Source: Idiomarina sp.
GTDB lineage: Bacteria; Pseudomonadota; Gammaproteobacteria; Enterobacterales; Alteromonadaceae
Direction: 5' to 3'
Assembly (NCBI GenBank): GCA_020832105.1
Contig: JAFIFH010000004.1
Coordinates: 1-51,752 of the forward strand
Length of the DNA stretch: 51,752 bases
Position 1 is the stretch's first letter, and every line of letters starts with the position of its first letter. The translations under genes were made by a program, and so were the position numbers. Of this stretch, positions 10,886-20,003 are shown in pieces. The notes below the pieces were generated by a model. It searched no databases. It saw nothing but the letters and a program-made list of their open reading frames with translations, and was not told the DNA's origin.

Positions 10886-11965
10886 ATGAGTAGCACGCTA
10901 AAAAATGATCGTTATCTTCGCGCTTTGGCAAAACAACCGGTAGACCGCACACCAATTTGGATGATGCGCCAGGCGGGTCGGTATTTGCCTGAGTATCGCG
11001 AGATCCGCAAGGAAGCCGGTGACTTCATGGCGTTATGTCGTAATGCTGAACTTGCCTGTGAAGTGACGCTGCAACCGTTACGCCGCTTTCCATTAGATGC
11101 CGCAATTCTGTTCTCTGACATTTTAACCATTCCTGATGCCATGGGTCTGGGGCTGTACTTTGAGCAGGGCGAAGGCCCGCGCTTTGAGCGACCGCTACGG
11201 TCGATTTCTGACATTCAAAAACTTGGCGTACCTGATCCTGAACAGGAGCTGCAATACGTGATGAACGCAGTGCGTACGATTCGCCGTGAACTCAAAGGTG
11301 AAGTGCCACTGATCGGGTTTTCCGGCAGCCCCTGGACCCTGGCGACCTATATGGTTGAAGGCGGCAGTACTAAGAACTTTGCTCTTATTAAAGAAATGGC
11401 GTTTGCGGAGCCCGAAGCATTGCACTTGTTACTGCACAAACTAGCCTTGTCAGTGACCAGCTACCTGAACGCGCAAATTGCTGCTGGCGCACAGTCAGTA
11501 ATGATTTTCGATACCTGGGGTGGTGTATTGTCACCGCGCGATTACCGCGAGTTCTCACTCACTTACATGCAACAGATAGTCGACGGGCTAACCCGTGAAG
11601 CTGACGGCCGTAAAGTGCCGGTTACGCTATTTACCAAAAATGGTGGTCAGTGGCTGGAAGCTATGGCCGCAACGGGCTGTGACGCCCTTGGTATCGACTG
11701 GACCACTGATTTAGGTGACGCCCGTGGTCGTGTTGGTGACAAAGTCGCCTTACAAGGCAATATGGACCCATCCGTGCTGTATGCATCACCAGAACGTATT
11801 CGCCAGGAAGTGCAGATTATCCTGGACAGTTACGGTAGTGGCAGTGGTCACGTGTTTAATTTGGGCCATGGTATTCACCCAGGCGTCAACCCTGAACACG
11901 CTGGCGCGTTCATCAAAGCCGTGCACGAACTAAGTGCTGGCTATCATAGTGACGATCAAAGCTGA
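10886..11965 (+). CDS. hemE: Uroporphyrinogen decarboxylase
   Basis: Cytosolic haem-biosynthesis enzyme that decarboxylates the four acetate side chains of uroporphyrinogen III to give coproporphyrinogen III. At 359 residues it has the usual length. Signatures include [16 protein letters not shown] near the N terminus, the catalytic Asp in [40 protein letters not shown] and the C-terminal [24 protein letters not shown] lies just before the ATG. It stands 119 bp after nudC and may have its own promoter. Confidence 0.97.
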   Translation: MSSTLKNDRYLRALAKQPVDRTPIWMMRQAGRYLPEYREIRKEAGDFMALCRNAELACEVTLQPLRRFPLDAAILFSDILTIPDAMGLGLYFEQGEGPRFERPLRSISDIQKLGVPDPEQELQYVMNAVRTIRRELKGEVPLIGFSGSPWTLATYMVEGGSTKNFALIKEMAFAEPEALHLLLHKLALSVTSYLNAQIAAGAQSVMIFDTWGGVLSPRDYREFSLTYMQQIVDGLTREADGRKVPVTLFTKNGGQWLEAMAATGCDALGIDWTTDLGDARGRVGDKVALQGNMDPSVLYASPERIRQEVQIILDSYGSGSGHVFNLGHGIHPGVNPEHAGAFIKAVHELSAGYHSDDQS

Positions 11966-11984
11966 TCTTTTTGCGACCAATTTC

Positions 11985-12021
11985 GGTTTATAAGCGTTGA
12001 GGTGTGCAGCGCTTATAAACC
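11985..12021. repeat. Perfect 12-bp inverted repeat between hemE and the RND operon
   Basis: GGTTTATAAGCG (11985-11996) and CGCTTATAAACC (12010-12021) with a 13-base spacer. Both arms are identical over all 12 bases. No T-run follows. It lies 61 bp before the adaptor start, so it could be a regulator-binding site for the efflux operon or a hairpin ending hemE mRNA. Confidence 0.6.
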
Positions 12022-12081
12022 AGTGCGTTACAATGGTGCCGTCGCATATCAGGACTTCATAACTTGAGCTCGAGGGCAGTA

Positions 12082-13137
12082 ATGGCAAAACGTTATATTG
12101 TGACGCCACTTTCGTTGGTCGTTGTAGTGCTAGCCGTATTTGTAGGCTACTTATACTTTTTCGCAGAAGAAGAAGAAACCGAAACCCGCCGTGATCAGAC
12201 CCAACCTGTGGTCATTCATGAAGTGGGCTATATCGAATTCAGAGACATCATCGAAGGCTTGGGTACTGCTCAGGCCAGCGAGTCGATGGATGTTATGGCG
12301 CGAGTAACTCAAAACGTGCGCTCATTACATTTCGACGACGGTCAGGACGTTGAAGCTGGCCAGTTGCTGGTTACCCTGAATGATCGGGAAGAACGGGCAC
12401 GTGTTCAAGAGCTTGAATTCCGCCTCGCCGAAGCCAATCGCCAGTTAAACCGGTTACGCGAACTTGCGGCTGAAAACGCAGCGTCACGCAGTATGATTGA
12501 CGAACAGGAAGTCCGCGTAGAACAAACTGTTGCCGAGCTTGAAGTTGCCCGCTCAAGATTGGAAGAAATGACGATACATGCGCCATTCAAAGGTCGCCTT
12601 GGGATTCGTCAGGTCAGTCGTGGTTCACTCGTTCGCCCTGGCGATGTGATCACGACCTTAGACAGCCTCGAACCTATTTTTGTCGACTTTAGTATCCCAG
12701 AAATTTATCTACCGAGTCTAGCCGCAGGCCAGCGTATTACCGGTTTGTCCACGGCTTATCCAGGCCGAGAGTTTGAAGGTCGTATCGTCAGCCTCGCATC
12801 GCGGGTGGACCCCATTACCCGTTCCATTCAGGTTCGAGCTGAAATCCCGAATGAAAACCAGGAAATACGCCCGGGCATGCTGATGCGGGTTCGCCTTGAG
12901 CGTCAAGTGGATACTGCGATGATGATTCCTGAATCATCGGTGGTTCCGATTCGAAATGAATTCATTGTGTTCGTGGTGAACGAAGACAACATAGCTGAAC
13001 GCACGACGATCGAAGTGGGTCGTCGCCAACCAGGTTGGGTAGAAGTACTTGGTGGACTGAACGAGGGCGAGATAATCGTCAGAGAGGGTGTGGTGCGTCT
13101 GCGCGACGGCTTACCTGTGGCGCCGCGGGAGCAGTAA
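12082..13137 (+). CDS. RND efflux periplasmic adaptor (membrane fusion protein)
   Basis: A 351-residue HlyD/AcrA-type adaptor linking an inner-membrane RND pump to an outer-membrane channel. One N-terminal membrane segment (YIVTPLSLVVVVLAVFVGYLYFF) anchors it; there is no lipobox. Then come the split lipoyl domain (LHFDDGQDVEAGQLLVTLND and IHAPFKGRLGIRQVSRGSLV), a short alpha hairpin (REERARVQELEFRLAEANRQ) and the beta-barrel and membrane-proximal domains. ATG 12082 is preferred because GAGG (12072-12075) precedes it at fitting distance; TTG 12064 is the alternative. The stop is 3 bp before the permease gene. No adjacent outer-membrane factor or regulator is present. Confidence 0.92.
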   Translation: MAKRYIVTPLSLVVVVLAVFVGYLYFFAEEEETETRRDQTQPVVIHEVGYIEFRDIIEGLGTAQASESMDVMARVTQNVRSLHFDDGQDVEAGQLLVTLNDREERARVQELEFRLAEANRQLNRLRELAAENAASRSMIDEQEVRVEQTVAELEVARSRLEEMTIHAPFKGRLGIRQVSRGSLVRPGDVITTLDSLEPIFVDFSIPEIYLPSLAAGQRITGLSTAYPGREFEGRIVSLASRVDPITRSIQVRAEIPNENQEIRPGMLMRVRLERQVDTAMMIPESSVVPIRNEFIVFVVNEDNIAERTTIEVGRRQPGWVEVLGGLNEGEIIVREGVVRLRDGLPVAPREQ

Positions 13138-13140
13138 ACC

Positions 13141-16100
13141 ATGTTTTTATCTGATGTATCTGTAAAACGTCCGGTTTTTGCGACGGTTCTCAACCTGCTC
13201 CTGGTCATTTTCGGGGTGGTGGCTTTTTTATCGCTACCCCTACGTGAATACCCTAACATCGAGCCTCCGGTGGTCAGCATTAACACCAACTATCCGGGTG
13301 CCAATGCTGAAATCATGGAGCGTGAAGTTACCCAGCGTATCGAACGTGGTATCAGTGGGATTGACGGTATTCGCTTTATTGACTCGCGTAGCCGTAACGG
13401 TAACTCGCGGGTTACCATCGAGTTCGAAGCCGGACGAGATATTGATTCAGCTGCCAACGATGTGCGCGAGCGCGTGCAGCGGATTATGCGGCGCTTGCCA
13501 GATCAGGTAGACCCGCCGGAAATATCTAAAGCCGGCGCCGATGAAGATACGGTCGTTTGGTATAACCTGCGCTCTGAGGTGATGACCAGCGAACAACTTA
13601 CCGACTATGCCCGACGTTTTATGCTTGAACGGCTGGCCATTGTTGACGGCGTAGCCACCGTGAACCTGGGCGGTGAACGCCGCTATGCAATGAAGCTGTG
13701 GCTGGATCGTGACGCGATGGCGGCTCGGGATGTTACGGTAACCGACATTGAAAGCCGGCTCCGCGCTGAAAACGTCGAGTTACCAGCAGGTACCCTAGAA
13801 TCCAGCGACCGCGAGTTTGACGTGCGGGTCACCCGTAGCTATTTGTCTGCCTCCGATTTTGAGAATCTAACAATTCGAGGGGGTGGTGACTCGGGCTACA
13901 TGGTGCGTTTAGGTGAAGTCGCCCGGGTCTCACTTGAGGCTGCGAACGACCAGAACGTGTTCCGCGCCAACGGCATCAATATGCTGGGTATTGGTATAGA
14001 GCGTCAGTCTGAGGCAAATACCCTTGAAGTCGTACGCAATGCTGATCGTGAGATAGAGCGCATTCAGCAGACGTTGCCTGCCAGTATGGAGCTGTTCAAA
14101 GCTTACGACAGCGCAGTATTTATCGAAGACTCCATTCGCGAAGTATATAACACCTTGTTTATCGCGATGGCGATGGTGGTGATAGTTATCTACCTGTTCC
14201 TGGGTAACGTGCGGGTGACCATGATCCCGGCTATTACAGTCCCTGTCGCGCTACTGTCGTCCTATATCGTACTCAGTGCGATGGGCTTCTCTATTAACCT
14301 GCTAACCCTGCTGGCACTGGTGTTGGCCATTGGTTTGGTGGTGGATGACTCTATCGTTGTGCTGGAGAATATCTACCGGCGCGTGGAGATGGGCGATCCA
14401 CCATTGTTGGCTGCTTACCGAGGTGCCCGTGAAGTCGGCTTTGCGGTAGTTGCAACCACCGCCGTGCTGATTTCAGTATTCCTGCCGCTGATGTTCCTGG
14501 ACGGTAACTTAGGGCTACTGTTCTCGGAATTCGCGGTGGCACTGGCTGCTGCGGTGGGTTTCTCAAGTATTACCGCACTGTCGTTGTCACCCATGCTGTC
14601 TTCGAAGATCCTGAAGCAGGGCAAACAGAAGAAAGGTTGGTTCCGTCGCGCCTTCGACGCTGGCTTTGGTAAAATTGAACGCGGCTATGAACGCGGTCTA
14701 CAGCGCACCATCGGACTTTCCGGAATGGCGTTTGTAGTGGTTGCCTTGTGTGCCGGTGGTACCTACCTGCTGTTTGGGCAACTAGGCCAGGAATATGTAC
14801 CGTCAGAAGACCGGGGTAACTTCTTCGTGATGGTACGCGGTGCTGAAGGCGCAAGCTTTGAATCCAACCGCCGCAATATGGAAAAAGTGGAAGAAATTCT
14901 TTTACCTTACGTTGACCGCGGTATGGTTGATCGCCTTTTGGTGCGGACCCCAGGTTGGGGAAATAGCGCTGGTATAGTGATTGTAAATACAGTGAATTAT
15001 ACCCAGCGAGACTGGTCCACTCAGGAATTAATGGCAGAATTTCGACAGAAATTAAATGATATTCCCGATGTAGTTGCCGTAGCCAATATGCGTAGCTCAT
15101 TGGGCGGCGGTGGCGGTGGTGGCCGACCGGTTCGCTTCGTCTTGCAGGGCCATGATTTTGATCAACTTGCTGAATGGCGTGACATTGTGGTGGCCCGTGC
15201 TGAAGAGAACCCAGGCTTCCTGCAGGTGGACAGTAACTACCGCGAAACCGTACCGCAGCTGTCTATTCGAATTAATCATGACCGCGCTGCTGACTTAGGT
15301 GTCTCGGTAGGTGATATCGGTCGTACCCTGGAAGCTATTATGGGTACCCGACGAGTGACTACCTTCTCGGACCGTGGTGAAGAATATGATGTGATCATCG
15401 AAGGTGAGCGGGAAGATTACCGCACGCCTTCGGATATCAATAATATCTATGTGCGTTCAACTACATCAGGTCAGTTGATTCCGATGTCGAATCTGGTCAC
15501 CGTGTCTGAGGGGGCCACAGCGCCGCAGCTCAACCGTTATAACCGGATGCGTGCAATTACTATCGATGCCAACCTGGTCGAAGGGTATGCACTGGGTGAC
15601 GCGCTGGACTTCCTTGAAGAGGTGGTTGCCACTGACCTACCTGAAGAAGTCGCCTACGATTTCCGTGGTGAGTCTCGTTTATATAAAGAAGGCGGTAATA
15701 CCATTTATTGGATTTTCCTGCTCGCTTTGACGGTGACTTTCCTGGTGCTGGCTGCGCAGTTCGAAAGCTTTATTCACCCATTCGTGATTATTCTTACCGT
15801 GCCATTAGCGGTATTTGGCGCCACCGTAGGTCTTTGGCTCGGTGATATGACCATCAATATATACAGTCAAATTGGTATTATCATGCTGATTGGTCTGGCG
15901 GCTAAAAACGGTATCTTAATCGTCGAGTTTACGAACCAGTTACGCGATGCCGGGATGCGTTTTGAAGAGGCGTTGGTAAAAGCTTCTACCTTGCGCTTGC
16001 GACCTATTATCATGACTGCATTTACCACAATTATGAGCTCCCTACCGCTGGTGTTAGCCTCAGGCCCAGGTTCAGAAAGCCGTGCGGTCATTGGTATGGT

Positions 16101-16287
16101 GATCTTCTGTGGTGTTGCGTTCTCCGCCTTTATGACCTTGTTTATCGTGCCGGCGTTGTACCATGCCATGGCGAAAAACACGGGCTCACCGAAGTTGCGG
16201 GCGAATCGTTTACGCCAGTACGAGGAAGAGTACCCAGACGTCAGAGCAGAGGAAATGGCTTTGGCTGAGGCTAAGGGCGAACGTTAA
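13141..16287 (+). CDS. RND multidrug efflux permease (HAE-1 family)
   Basis: A 1048-residue inner-membrane proton/drug antiporter of the AcrB/MexF type. It starts MFLSDVSVKRPVFATVLNLL, typical of the N-terminal membrane helix. The proton-relay residues are visible: Asp402 and Asp403 in GLVVDDSIVV and Lys922 in GLAAKNGILIVEF. Two large periplasmic loops follow TM1 and TM7; the second contains a Gly-rich stretch (LGGGGGGGRPV). The C terminus is acidic. The substrate cannot be read from sequence. The adaptor lies 3 bp upstream, and an outer-membrane channel must come from elsewhere. Confidence 0.95.
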   Translation: MFLSDVSVKRPVFATVLNLLLVIFGVVAFLSLPLREYPNIEPPVVSINTNYPGANAEIMEREVTQRIERGISGIDGIRFIDSRSRNGNSRVTIEFEAGRDIDSAANDVRERVQRIMRRLPDQVDPPEISKAGADEDTVVWYNLRSEVMTSEQLTDYARRFMLERLAIVDGVATVNLGGERRYAMKLWLDRDAMAARDVTVTDIESRLRAENVELPAGTLESSDREFDVRVTRSYLSASDFENLTIRGGGDSGYMVRLGEVARVSLEAANDQNVFRANGINMLGIGIERQSEANTLEVVRNADREIERIQQTLPASMELFKAYDSAVFIEDSIREVYNTLFIAMAMVVIVIYLFLGNVRVTMIPAITVPVALLSSYIVLSAMGFSINLLTLLALVLAIGLVVDDSIVVLENIYRRVEMGDPPLLAAYRGAREVGFAVVATTAVLISVFLPLMFLDGNLGLLFSEFAVALAAAVGFSSITALSLSPMLSSKILKQGKQKKGWFRRAFDAGFGKIERGYERGLQRTIGLSGMAFVVVALCAGGTYLLFGQLGQEYVPSEDRGNFFVMVRGAEGASFESNRRNMEKVEEILLPYVDRGMVDRLLVRTPGWGNSAGIVIVNTVNYTQRDWSTQELMAEFRQKLNDIPDVVAVANMRSSLGGGGGGGRPVRFVLQGHDFDQLAEWRDIVVARAEENPGFLQVDSNYRETVPQLSIRINHDRAADLGVSVGDIGRTLEAIMGTRRVTTFSDRGEEYDVIIEGEREDYRTPSDINNIYVRSTTSGQLIPMSNLVTVSEGATAPQLNRYNRMRAITIDANLVEGYALGDALDFLEEVVATDLPEEVAYDFRGESRLYKEGGNTIYWIFLLALTVTFLVLAAQFESFIHPFVIILTVPLAVFGATVGLWLGDMTINIYSQIGIIMLIGLAAKNGILIVEFTNQLRDAGMRFEEALVKASTLRLRPIIMTAFTTIMSSLPLVLASGPGSESRAVIGMVIFCGVAFSAFMTLFIVPALYHAMAKNTGSPKLRANRLRQYEEEYPDVRAEEMALAEAKGER

Positions 16288-16323
16288 CCTGTGTAACGTC
16301 GCCGGGTCTCCTCGCGGATAACT

Positions 16324-16359
16324 AAAAAGGGTGTCACTGAATCAGTGACACCCTTTTTT
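16324..16359. terminator. Bidirectional intrinsic terminator
   Basis: GGGTGTCACTGA (16329-16340) and TCAGTGACACCC (16342-16353) form a 12-bp stem, preceded by five A and followed by six T. It lies between the convergent RND permease and gdpD genes, and the A and T flanks make it work in both directions. Confidence 0.92.
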
Positions 16360-16386
16360 AATCGTTGGAATGCAGGTCTGATTGGG

Positions 16387-17115
16387 CTAGCGGTGCCAAA
16401 GCATCTCGGTGTTGCTGGTGATCAGCCCTTCAAGCACATTACGTGTATGCTGTGGATGATTGGTGAAAATACCGTCCACCCCCATTTTTTGCAGCGTTTC
16501 AATGTCATGGGCCTCGTCGACGGTATAGACGTAAACGGGCATTCCACGTTGGTGGGCATCGTCCACTAAAGCCTGGTCAATGAAGTCGACACAGGTATGC
16601 ACAGAATACGCATTGAGCTGAGTGGCAAAGGCGGCGTAATCCAGCATGCAACTGGCATTGAGCGCGCCGATACGCACCCAGGGCAAGTGATCTTTCAGTA
16701 GCTTCAGCCAGTGGTGATTAAACGACGATACAATGAGCTGGCTTTGGCTAAAGTCATAGTCGCTCAACGCCCGTTCCAGATGCTTGATCAGTATTGCGGG
16801 CGGCACTTCACCTTTCATCTCGATATTCACCATACAACGCCCACCCACGCAGTTGAGCACCTCATCAAGGGTAGGAATTGGCTGTTGGCTAAAGACTTTC
16901 AGCGTGCGAATTTGTGCGGCGGTGAGATCTTGCAAGCGCCCAGGGCGGGCGGTGAGGCGTTCCAGATAACGGTCGTGGAATACAAATACTTCGCCGTCCA
17001 CGTAATAGACATCAATCTCAATGCCATCGGCTTTGCAGTCAATGGCACGAGATATCGCTGCCAACGTGTTCTCGGGTGCTTCTGCGCTGGCGCCGCGGTG
17101 GGCAATAATCAGCAT
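16387..17115 (-). CDS. Glycerophosphodiester phosphodiesterase
   Basis: A 242-residue GDPD-fold enzyme that hydrolyses glycerophosphodiesters to glycerol 3-phosphate and an alcohol. The motifs are IIAHRGASAEAPENTLAA with the catalytic His-Arg, DGIEIDVYYV with the metal-binding Glu and Asp, FHDRYLERLT, and VNIEMKG. There is no signal peptide, so it acts in the cytoplasm like UgpQ. Its start is one base from the stop of psd, so the two phospholipid-metabolism genes share the rsgA-psd-gdpD transcript. Confidence 0.92.
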   Translation of the reverse strand: MLIIAHRGASAEAPENTLAAISRAIDCKADGIEIDVYYVDGEVFVFHDRYLERLTARPGRLQDLTAAQIRTLKVFSQQPIPTLDEVLNCVGGRCMVNIEMKGEVPPAILIKHLERALSDYDFSQSQLIVSSFNHHWLKLLKDHLPWVRIGALNASCMLDYAAFATQLNAYSVHTCVDFIDQALVDDAHQRGMPVYVYTVDEAHDIETLQKMGVDGIFTNHPQHTRNVLEGLITSNTEMLWHR

Positions 17116-17116
17116 A

Positions 17117-17986
17117 CTAGTCGAGAATCTCGCCCATCACAGTACCCATTTTGGTTGGCGTGAGTGGCTCAAGGCCATCGGCAAATTCCACCATGCCTTT
17201 AGGAAAGGTCAGCACAATAGTAGAGCCGAGCTTAAAGCGACCCATTTCTTCGCCCTTTTTCAGTTCAACCGCATTAAAGCCTTCTGCCGGGTAGTCCCAG
17301 CTATGAATGCGCGGGCCGGCTGGTGGTGTCACAGTGCCTGCCCACACTGTTTCAATACTGGCGACAATGGTCGCGCCAATCAAGGTGAGCGTGAACGGTC
17401 CGTGGGGGCTGTCAAAATGACAAACCACGCGCTCGTTGCGGGCAAACAGACCAGGCACGTTTTCCGCAGTTAACGGATTCACTGAGAACAAGTCACCGGG
17501 CACGTACGTCATTTTGCGCAGTACACCGTCCAGTGGCATATGGATGCGATGATAATCCTTTGGTGCCAGGTACACGGTGGCGAATTGGCCATCCAGATAA
17601 GGCGCTGCGTCTTCTTCCTTGCCACCCAGCAATGTCGTCAGGCTGTAGTCGTGGTTTTTCGCCTGCACAATGGTGTCGCCGTGGATAGGACCCAGCTGCG
17701 AGATAGCACCGTCCACCGCATGGGCGAGCTCTTTGTGATCCGCAAGTAAAGGACGCGCTTCAGGCTTGTACGCGCGGGTGAAAAACTCGTTGAAAGTATG
17801 ATAGTGGCGAGGGTCTTCATGCACCGCCTGAGTCATGTCGACGTTATACTGTTTAATAAACCAACGGATAAACGCCTGGGTTAAAAACCCACAGCGGGCA
17901 CTGGCAAATGCACCCATGGCACGGGAAATACCGTGTTTAGGCAGCACGTACTGGGCTTTGACTTTAAATTGATCAAGTTTACTCAT
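17117..17986 (-). CDS. psd: Phosphatidylserine decarboxylase proenzyme
   Basis: Membrane-associated enzyme that converts phosphatidylserine to phosphatidylethanolamine. It is made as a proenzyme cleaved at the LGST motif (visible as FKLGSTIVL near the C terminus), where the Ser becomes the pyruvoyl group. Other markers are HTFNEFFTRAYKPEARPL, AVDGAISQLG, YLAPKDYHRIHMPLDG and the VNPLTAENVPGLFARNERV block. ATG 17986 is preferred to TTG 17992 because a GAGG-like ribosome-binding site (reading on the minus strand just before it) is at the right distance. The protein is 289 residues. The order rsgA-psd is as in E. coli. Confidence 0.95.
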   Translation of the reverse strand: MSKLDQFKVKAQYVLPKHGISRAMGAFASARCGFLTQAFIRWFIKQYNVDMTQAVHEDPRHYHTFNEFFTRAYKPEARPLLADHKELAHAVDGAISQLGPIHGDTIVQAKNHDYSLTTLLGGKEEDAAPYLDGQFATVYLAPKDYHRIHMPLDGVLRKMTYVPGDLFSVNPLTAENVPGLFARNERVVCHFDSPHGPFTLTLIGATIVASIETVWAGTVTPPAGPRIHSWDYPAEGFNAVELKKGEEMGRFKLGSTIVLTFPKGMVEFADGLEPLTPTKMGTVMGEILD

Positions 17987-18004
17987 TTGCAAGAAGCCTC
18001 AAAT

Positions 18005-19024
18005 CTACTTTTTCTCTAACGAATCAATAATGCGATGGTAGTTTTCCAACCGCTCTGCGTCCAGCTTTTCCTCAAGCACTGCCTGTTGCAAGGCACAGCC
18101 GGGGTCGGTTAAGTGCTTACAGTCGCGAAACTTACAGCCACCAATAAAGGGGCGAAAGTCACGAAATGCCCAAGTCACTTTATCAGCTTCGATATGCCAC
18201 AGGCCAAACTCGCGAATACCTGGAGAATCAATCAGCGCGGCATTATTGGGTAAACGGTGTAAACGCGCCACCGTGGTGGTGTGCTGGCCTAGCCCTGAAT
18301 TTGAAGACACATCGGCGGTAACAATATCCGCTTGCGGCAATATAGTGTTCACAAGTGAGGACTTACCAACCCCAGACTGCCCCACAAAGATAGACACATT
18401 GTCTGCCATCAACTCGGTGAGCTGGTCGATACCGCTTGCCTTAGCCGCACTGACCATTGCTACCTGATAGCCAATTTTGCGATATACATCGAGACGCTCT
18501 TCAATATAAGGGCGAATGGTGTCATCCAGTAAATCGGCTTTATTCAACACAATCACCGGGCGAATGCCGATGTCTTCGCAAGCGACCAGGTAACGGTCGA
18601 TAATCTGCGACGAAAACGCGGGTAGCGGGGAACTCACCACGAAGATTTGGTCAATATTGGCAGCGACGGGCTTGATACCGTCATACATGTCCGGGCGAGT
18701 TAGCAGACTAGTGCGTTCTTCCACCGCTTCAATCACGCCCTGCAGGCCCTTTTCATTTTGCGGCGCGCGGCGAAAGGCAACGAAGTCGCCAGTGACCAGG
18801 CTACCTGCGGTGCGACGCATATTACAGCGTAAGATTTCGCCATCGCTGGTTTCAATGTCCGCATGCTGACCGAAACGGCTGATCACCGTTGCGCTCTCCA
18901 TGCTGCCTAATTGATCCGCTGACCATTCGGCTTCAGCCTTAATTTCGCGCGTGGCCAGCCGCTTCTGCATGTTCTGGCGCACTCTGCGCTGCTGGCCTTT
19001 GTTCAGTTTATTGTGGCGACCCAC
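18005..19024 (-). CDS. rsgA: Small ribosomal subunit biogenesis GTPase RsgA
   Basis: A circularly permuted GTPase of 339 residues that assists late 30S maturation. The order of motifs shows the permutation: G4 (VLNKADLL) and G5 (VSAAKASG) come before G1 (GQSGVGKSSLVN) and G3 (DSPGIREF). An OB fold precedes them, and a zinc-binding segment (CKFRDCKHLTDPGCAL) follows. The N terminus is basic, as usual. The start is GTG at 19024 with AAAGGA upstream on the minus strand. It is divergent from orn, the same arrangement as in E. coli. Confidence 0.96.
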   Translation of the reverse strand: MGRHNKLNKGQQRRVRQNMQKRLATREIKAEAEWSADQLGSMESATVISRFGQHADIETSDGEILRCNMRRTAGSLVTGDFVAFRRAPQNEKGLQGVIEAVEERTSLLTRPDMYDGIKPVAANIDQIFVVSSPLPAFSSQIIDRYLVACEDIGIRPVIVLNKADLLDDTIRPYIEERLDVYRKIGYQVAMVSAAKASGIDQLTELMADNVSIFVGQSGVGKSSLVNTILPQADIVTADVSSNSGLGQHTTTVARLHRLPNNAALIDSPGIREFGLWHIEADKVTWAFRDFRPFIGGCKFRDCKHLTDPGCALQQAVLEEKLDAERLENYHRIIDSLEKK

Positions 19025-19117
19025 GATATTCCTTTGTTTGGTTATCTGGTTTCTAGCTTGCTATGATACAACATTCACGCAGATATCGCCCCTTTTACGG
19101 GCCAGCCGGAGTAAAGC

Positions 19118-19672
19118 ATGAGTGACGTAAGCCAACGCCTGATATGGATAGACCTCGAGATGACAGGCCTGGTACCTGAAACCGACGCCATCATCGAAAT
19201 TGCCACCATAGTGACCGACAAAGATCTCAACCTGGTTGCTGAAGGACCAGTGTTCGCAGTGAAGCAAAGTGACAGCACCCTCGCGGGAATGGACGCCTGG
19301 AACACCAAAACCCATAACGAATCGGGTTTGGTGAAGCGGATTAAAGAAGAAGGCGTGAGCATGGCCGAGGCCGAGGCAAAAACCATTGAATTTTTGCGTG
19401 AGCATATTGGCGAGGGCGTATCACCCATGTGCGGAAACAGCATTTGTCAGGACCGTCGCTTCCTGGCGCGACAGATGCCGGCACTCGAGCGCTACTTCCA
19501 TTATCGCAACCTTGATGTCAGCACCCTCAAAGAACTGGCCAAGCGCTGGAAGCCTGAAGCACTTGAAGGTTTTAAAAAGCAGAACGCACACACCGCACTG
19601 GCGGATATCCGCGAGTCCATCGCAGAATTGGCGCATTATCGAACAACCATGCTCAATTTAGCAAAAAATTGA
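19118..19672 (+). CDS. orn: Oligoribonuclease
   Basis: A 3'-5' exoribonuclease of the DEDDh group, 184 residues long, that degrades dinucleotides, including the pGpG released from c-di-GMP. It shows [24 protein letters not shown] (first Asp and Glu), the conserved MSGNSI-like region as [29 protein letters not shown] and [14 protein letters not shown] with the final His and Asp. The family usually has Gly-Asn-Ser preceded by Ala, Ser or Cys, so Cys here is ordinary. It is followed by tRNA-Gly, as in enterobacteria. Confidence 0.96.
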   Translation: MSDVSQRLIWIDLEMTGLVPETDAIIEIATIVTDKDLNLVAEGPVFAVKQSDSTLAGMDAWNTKTHNESGLVKRIKEEGVSMAEAEAKTIEFLREHIGEGVSPMCGNSICQDRRFLARQMPALERYFHYRNLDVSTLKELAKRWKPEALEGFKKQNAHTALADIRESIAELAHYRTTMLNLAKN

Positions 19673-19682
19673 AAGTAAGGGG

Positions 19683-19717
19683 TTGCATTGTCGCCCCAGT
19701 TCAGTAAAATGCGCCTC
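19683..19717 (+). promoter_or_regulatory. Stable-RNA type promoter of tRNA-Gly
   Basis: TTGCAT (19683-19688) and TAAAAT (19705-19710) with a 16-bp spacer, followed directly by the GC-rich discriminator GCGCCTC (19711-19717), as expected for stringently controlled tRNA promoters. The tRNA begins 38 bp further on. Confidence 0.75.
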
Positions 19718-19754
19718 GCAGTCAAGGGGAATACCCCGCCATTGCAACGATTTT

Positions 19755-19830
19755 GCGAGTATAGCTCAGTTGGTAGAGCGCGACCTTGCCAAGGTCGAGG
19801 TCACGAGTTCGAGCCTCGTTACTCGCTCCA
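19755..19830 (+). tRNA. tRNA-Gly (anticodon GCC)
   Basis: A 76-base cloverleaf. The acceptor stem GCGAGTA pairs with TACTCGC; the D arm contains AGCTCAGTTGGTAGAGC; the anticodon arm is CGACC-TTGCCAA-GGTCG with anticodon GCC; the T arm carries GTTCGAGC. The 3' CCA is encoded. A single copy is present here, where E. coli has several glycine tRNAs after orn. Confidence 0.97.
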
Positions 19831-19840
19831 AATTTCAGAA

Positions 19841-19867
19841 AAAGCCGTCCATTGGACGGCTTTTTTT
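19841..19867 (+). terminator. Intrinsic terminator of tRNA-Gly
   Basis: AAAGCCGTCC (19841-19850), loop ATT, GGACGGCTTT (19854-19863) and further T residues, about ten bases after the tRNA CCA end. Confidence 0.92.
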
Positions 19868-19967
19868 GTTTGTGCTGCAAGTCATTAAATAAACTTTCCC
19901 TGTTACATACCGCCTAAATAGCCCAAAAACCATTCCTTATCAGCATTAAGTAACGCCATGAATGCAT

Positions 19968-19973
19968 TATAAT
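19968..19973 (+). promoter_or_regulatory. -10 element before the pilin-like gene
   Basis: A perfect TATAAT 30 bases before the chosen start. No good -35 is visible at 16-18 bp, so an activator may be needed. Confidence 0.45.
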
Positions 19974-20003
19974 TGTAAGCTAAACCCTCATGCAGGAATG
20001 CTT

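Noticed and set aside
12064-12081. TTG start of the RND adaptor
   Set aside because: ATG 12082 has the better-placed GAGG and starts directly before the basic residues and the membrane segment.
13000-16290. Several antisense open frames inside the RND permease, groEL and purH genes
   Set aside because: They have no ribosome-binding sites or recognisable domains and follow the codon periodicity of the sense genes.
19688-19888. Open reading frames across the tRNA-Gly gene
   Set aside because: They run through the tRNA and its terminator, so they are accidental.
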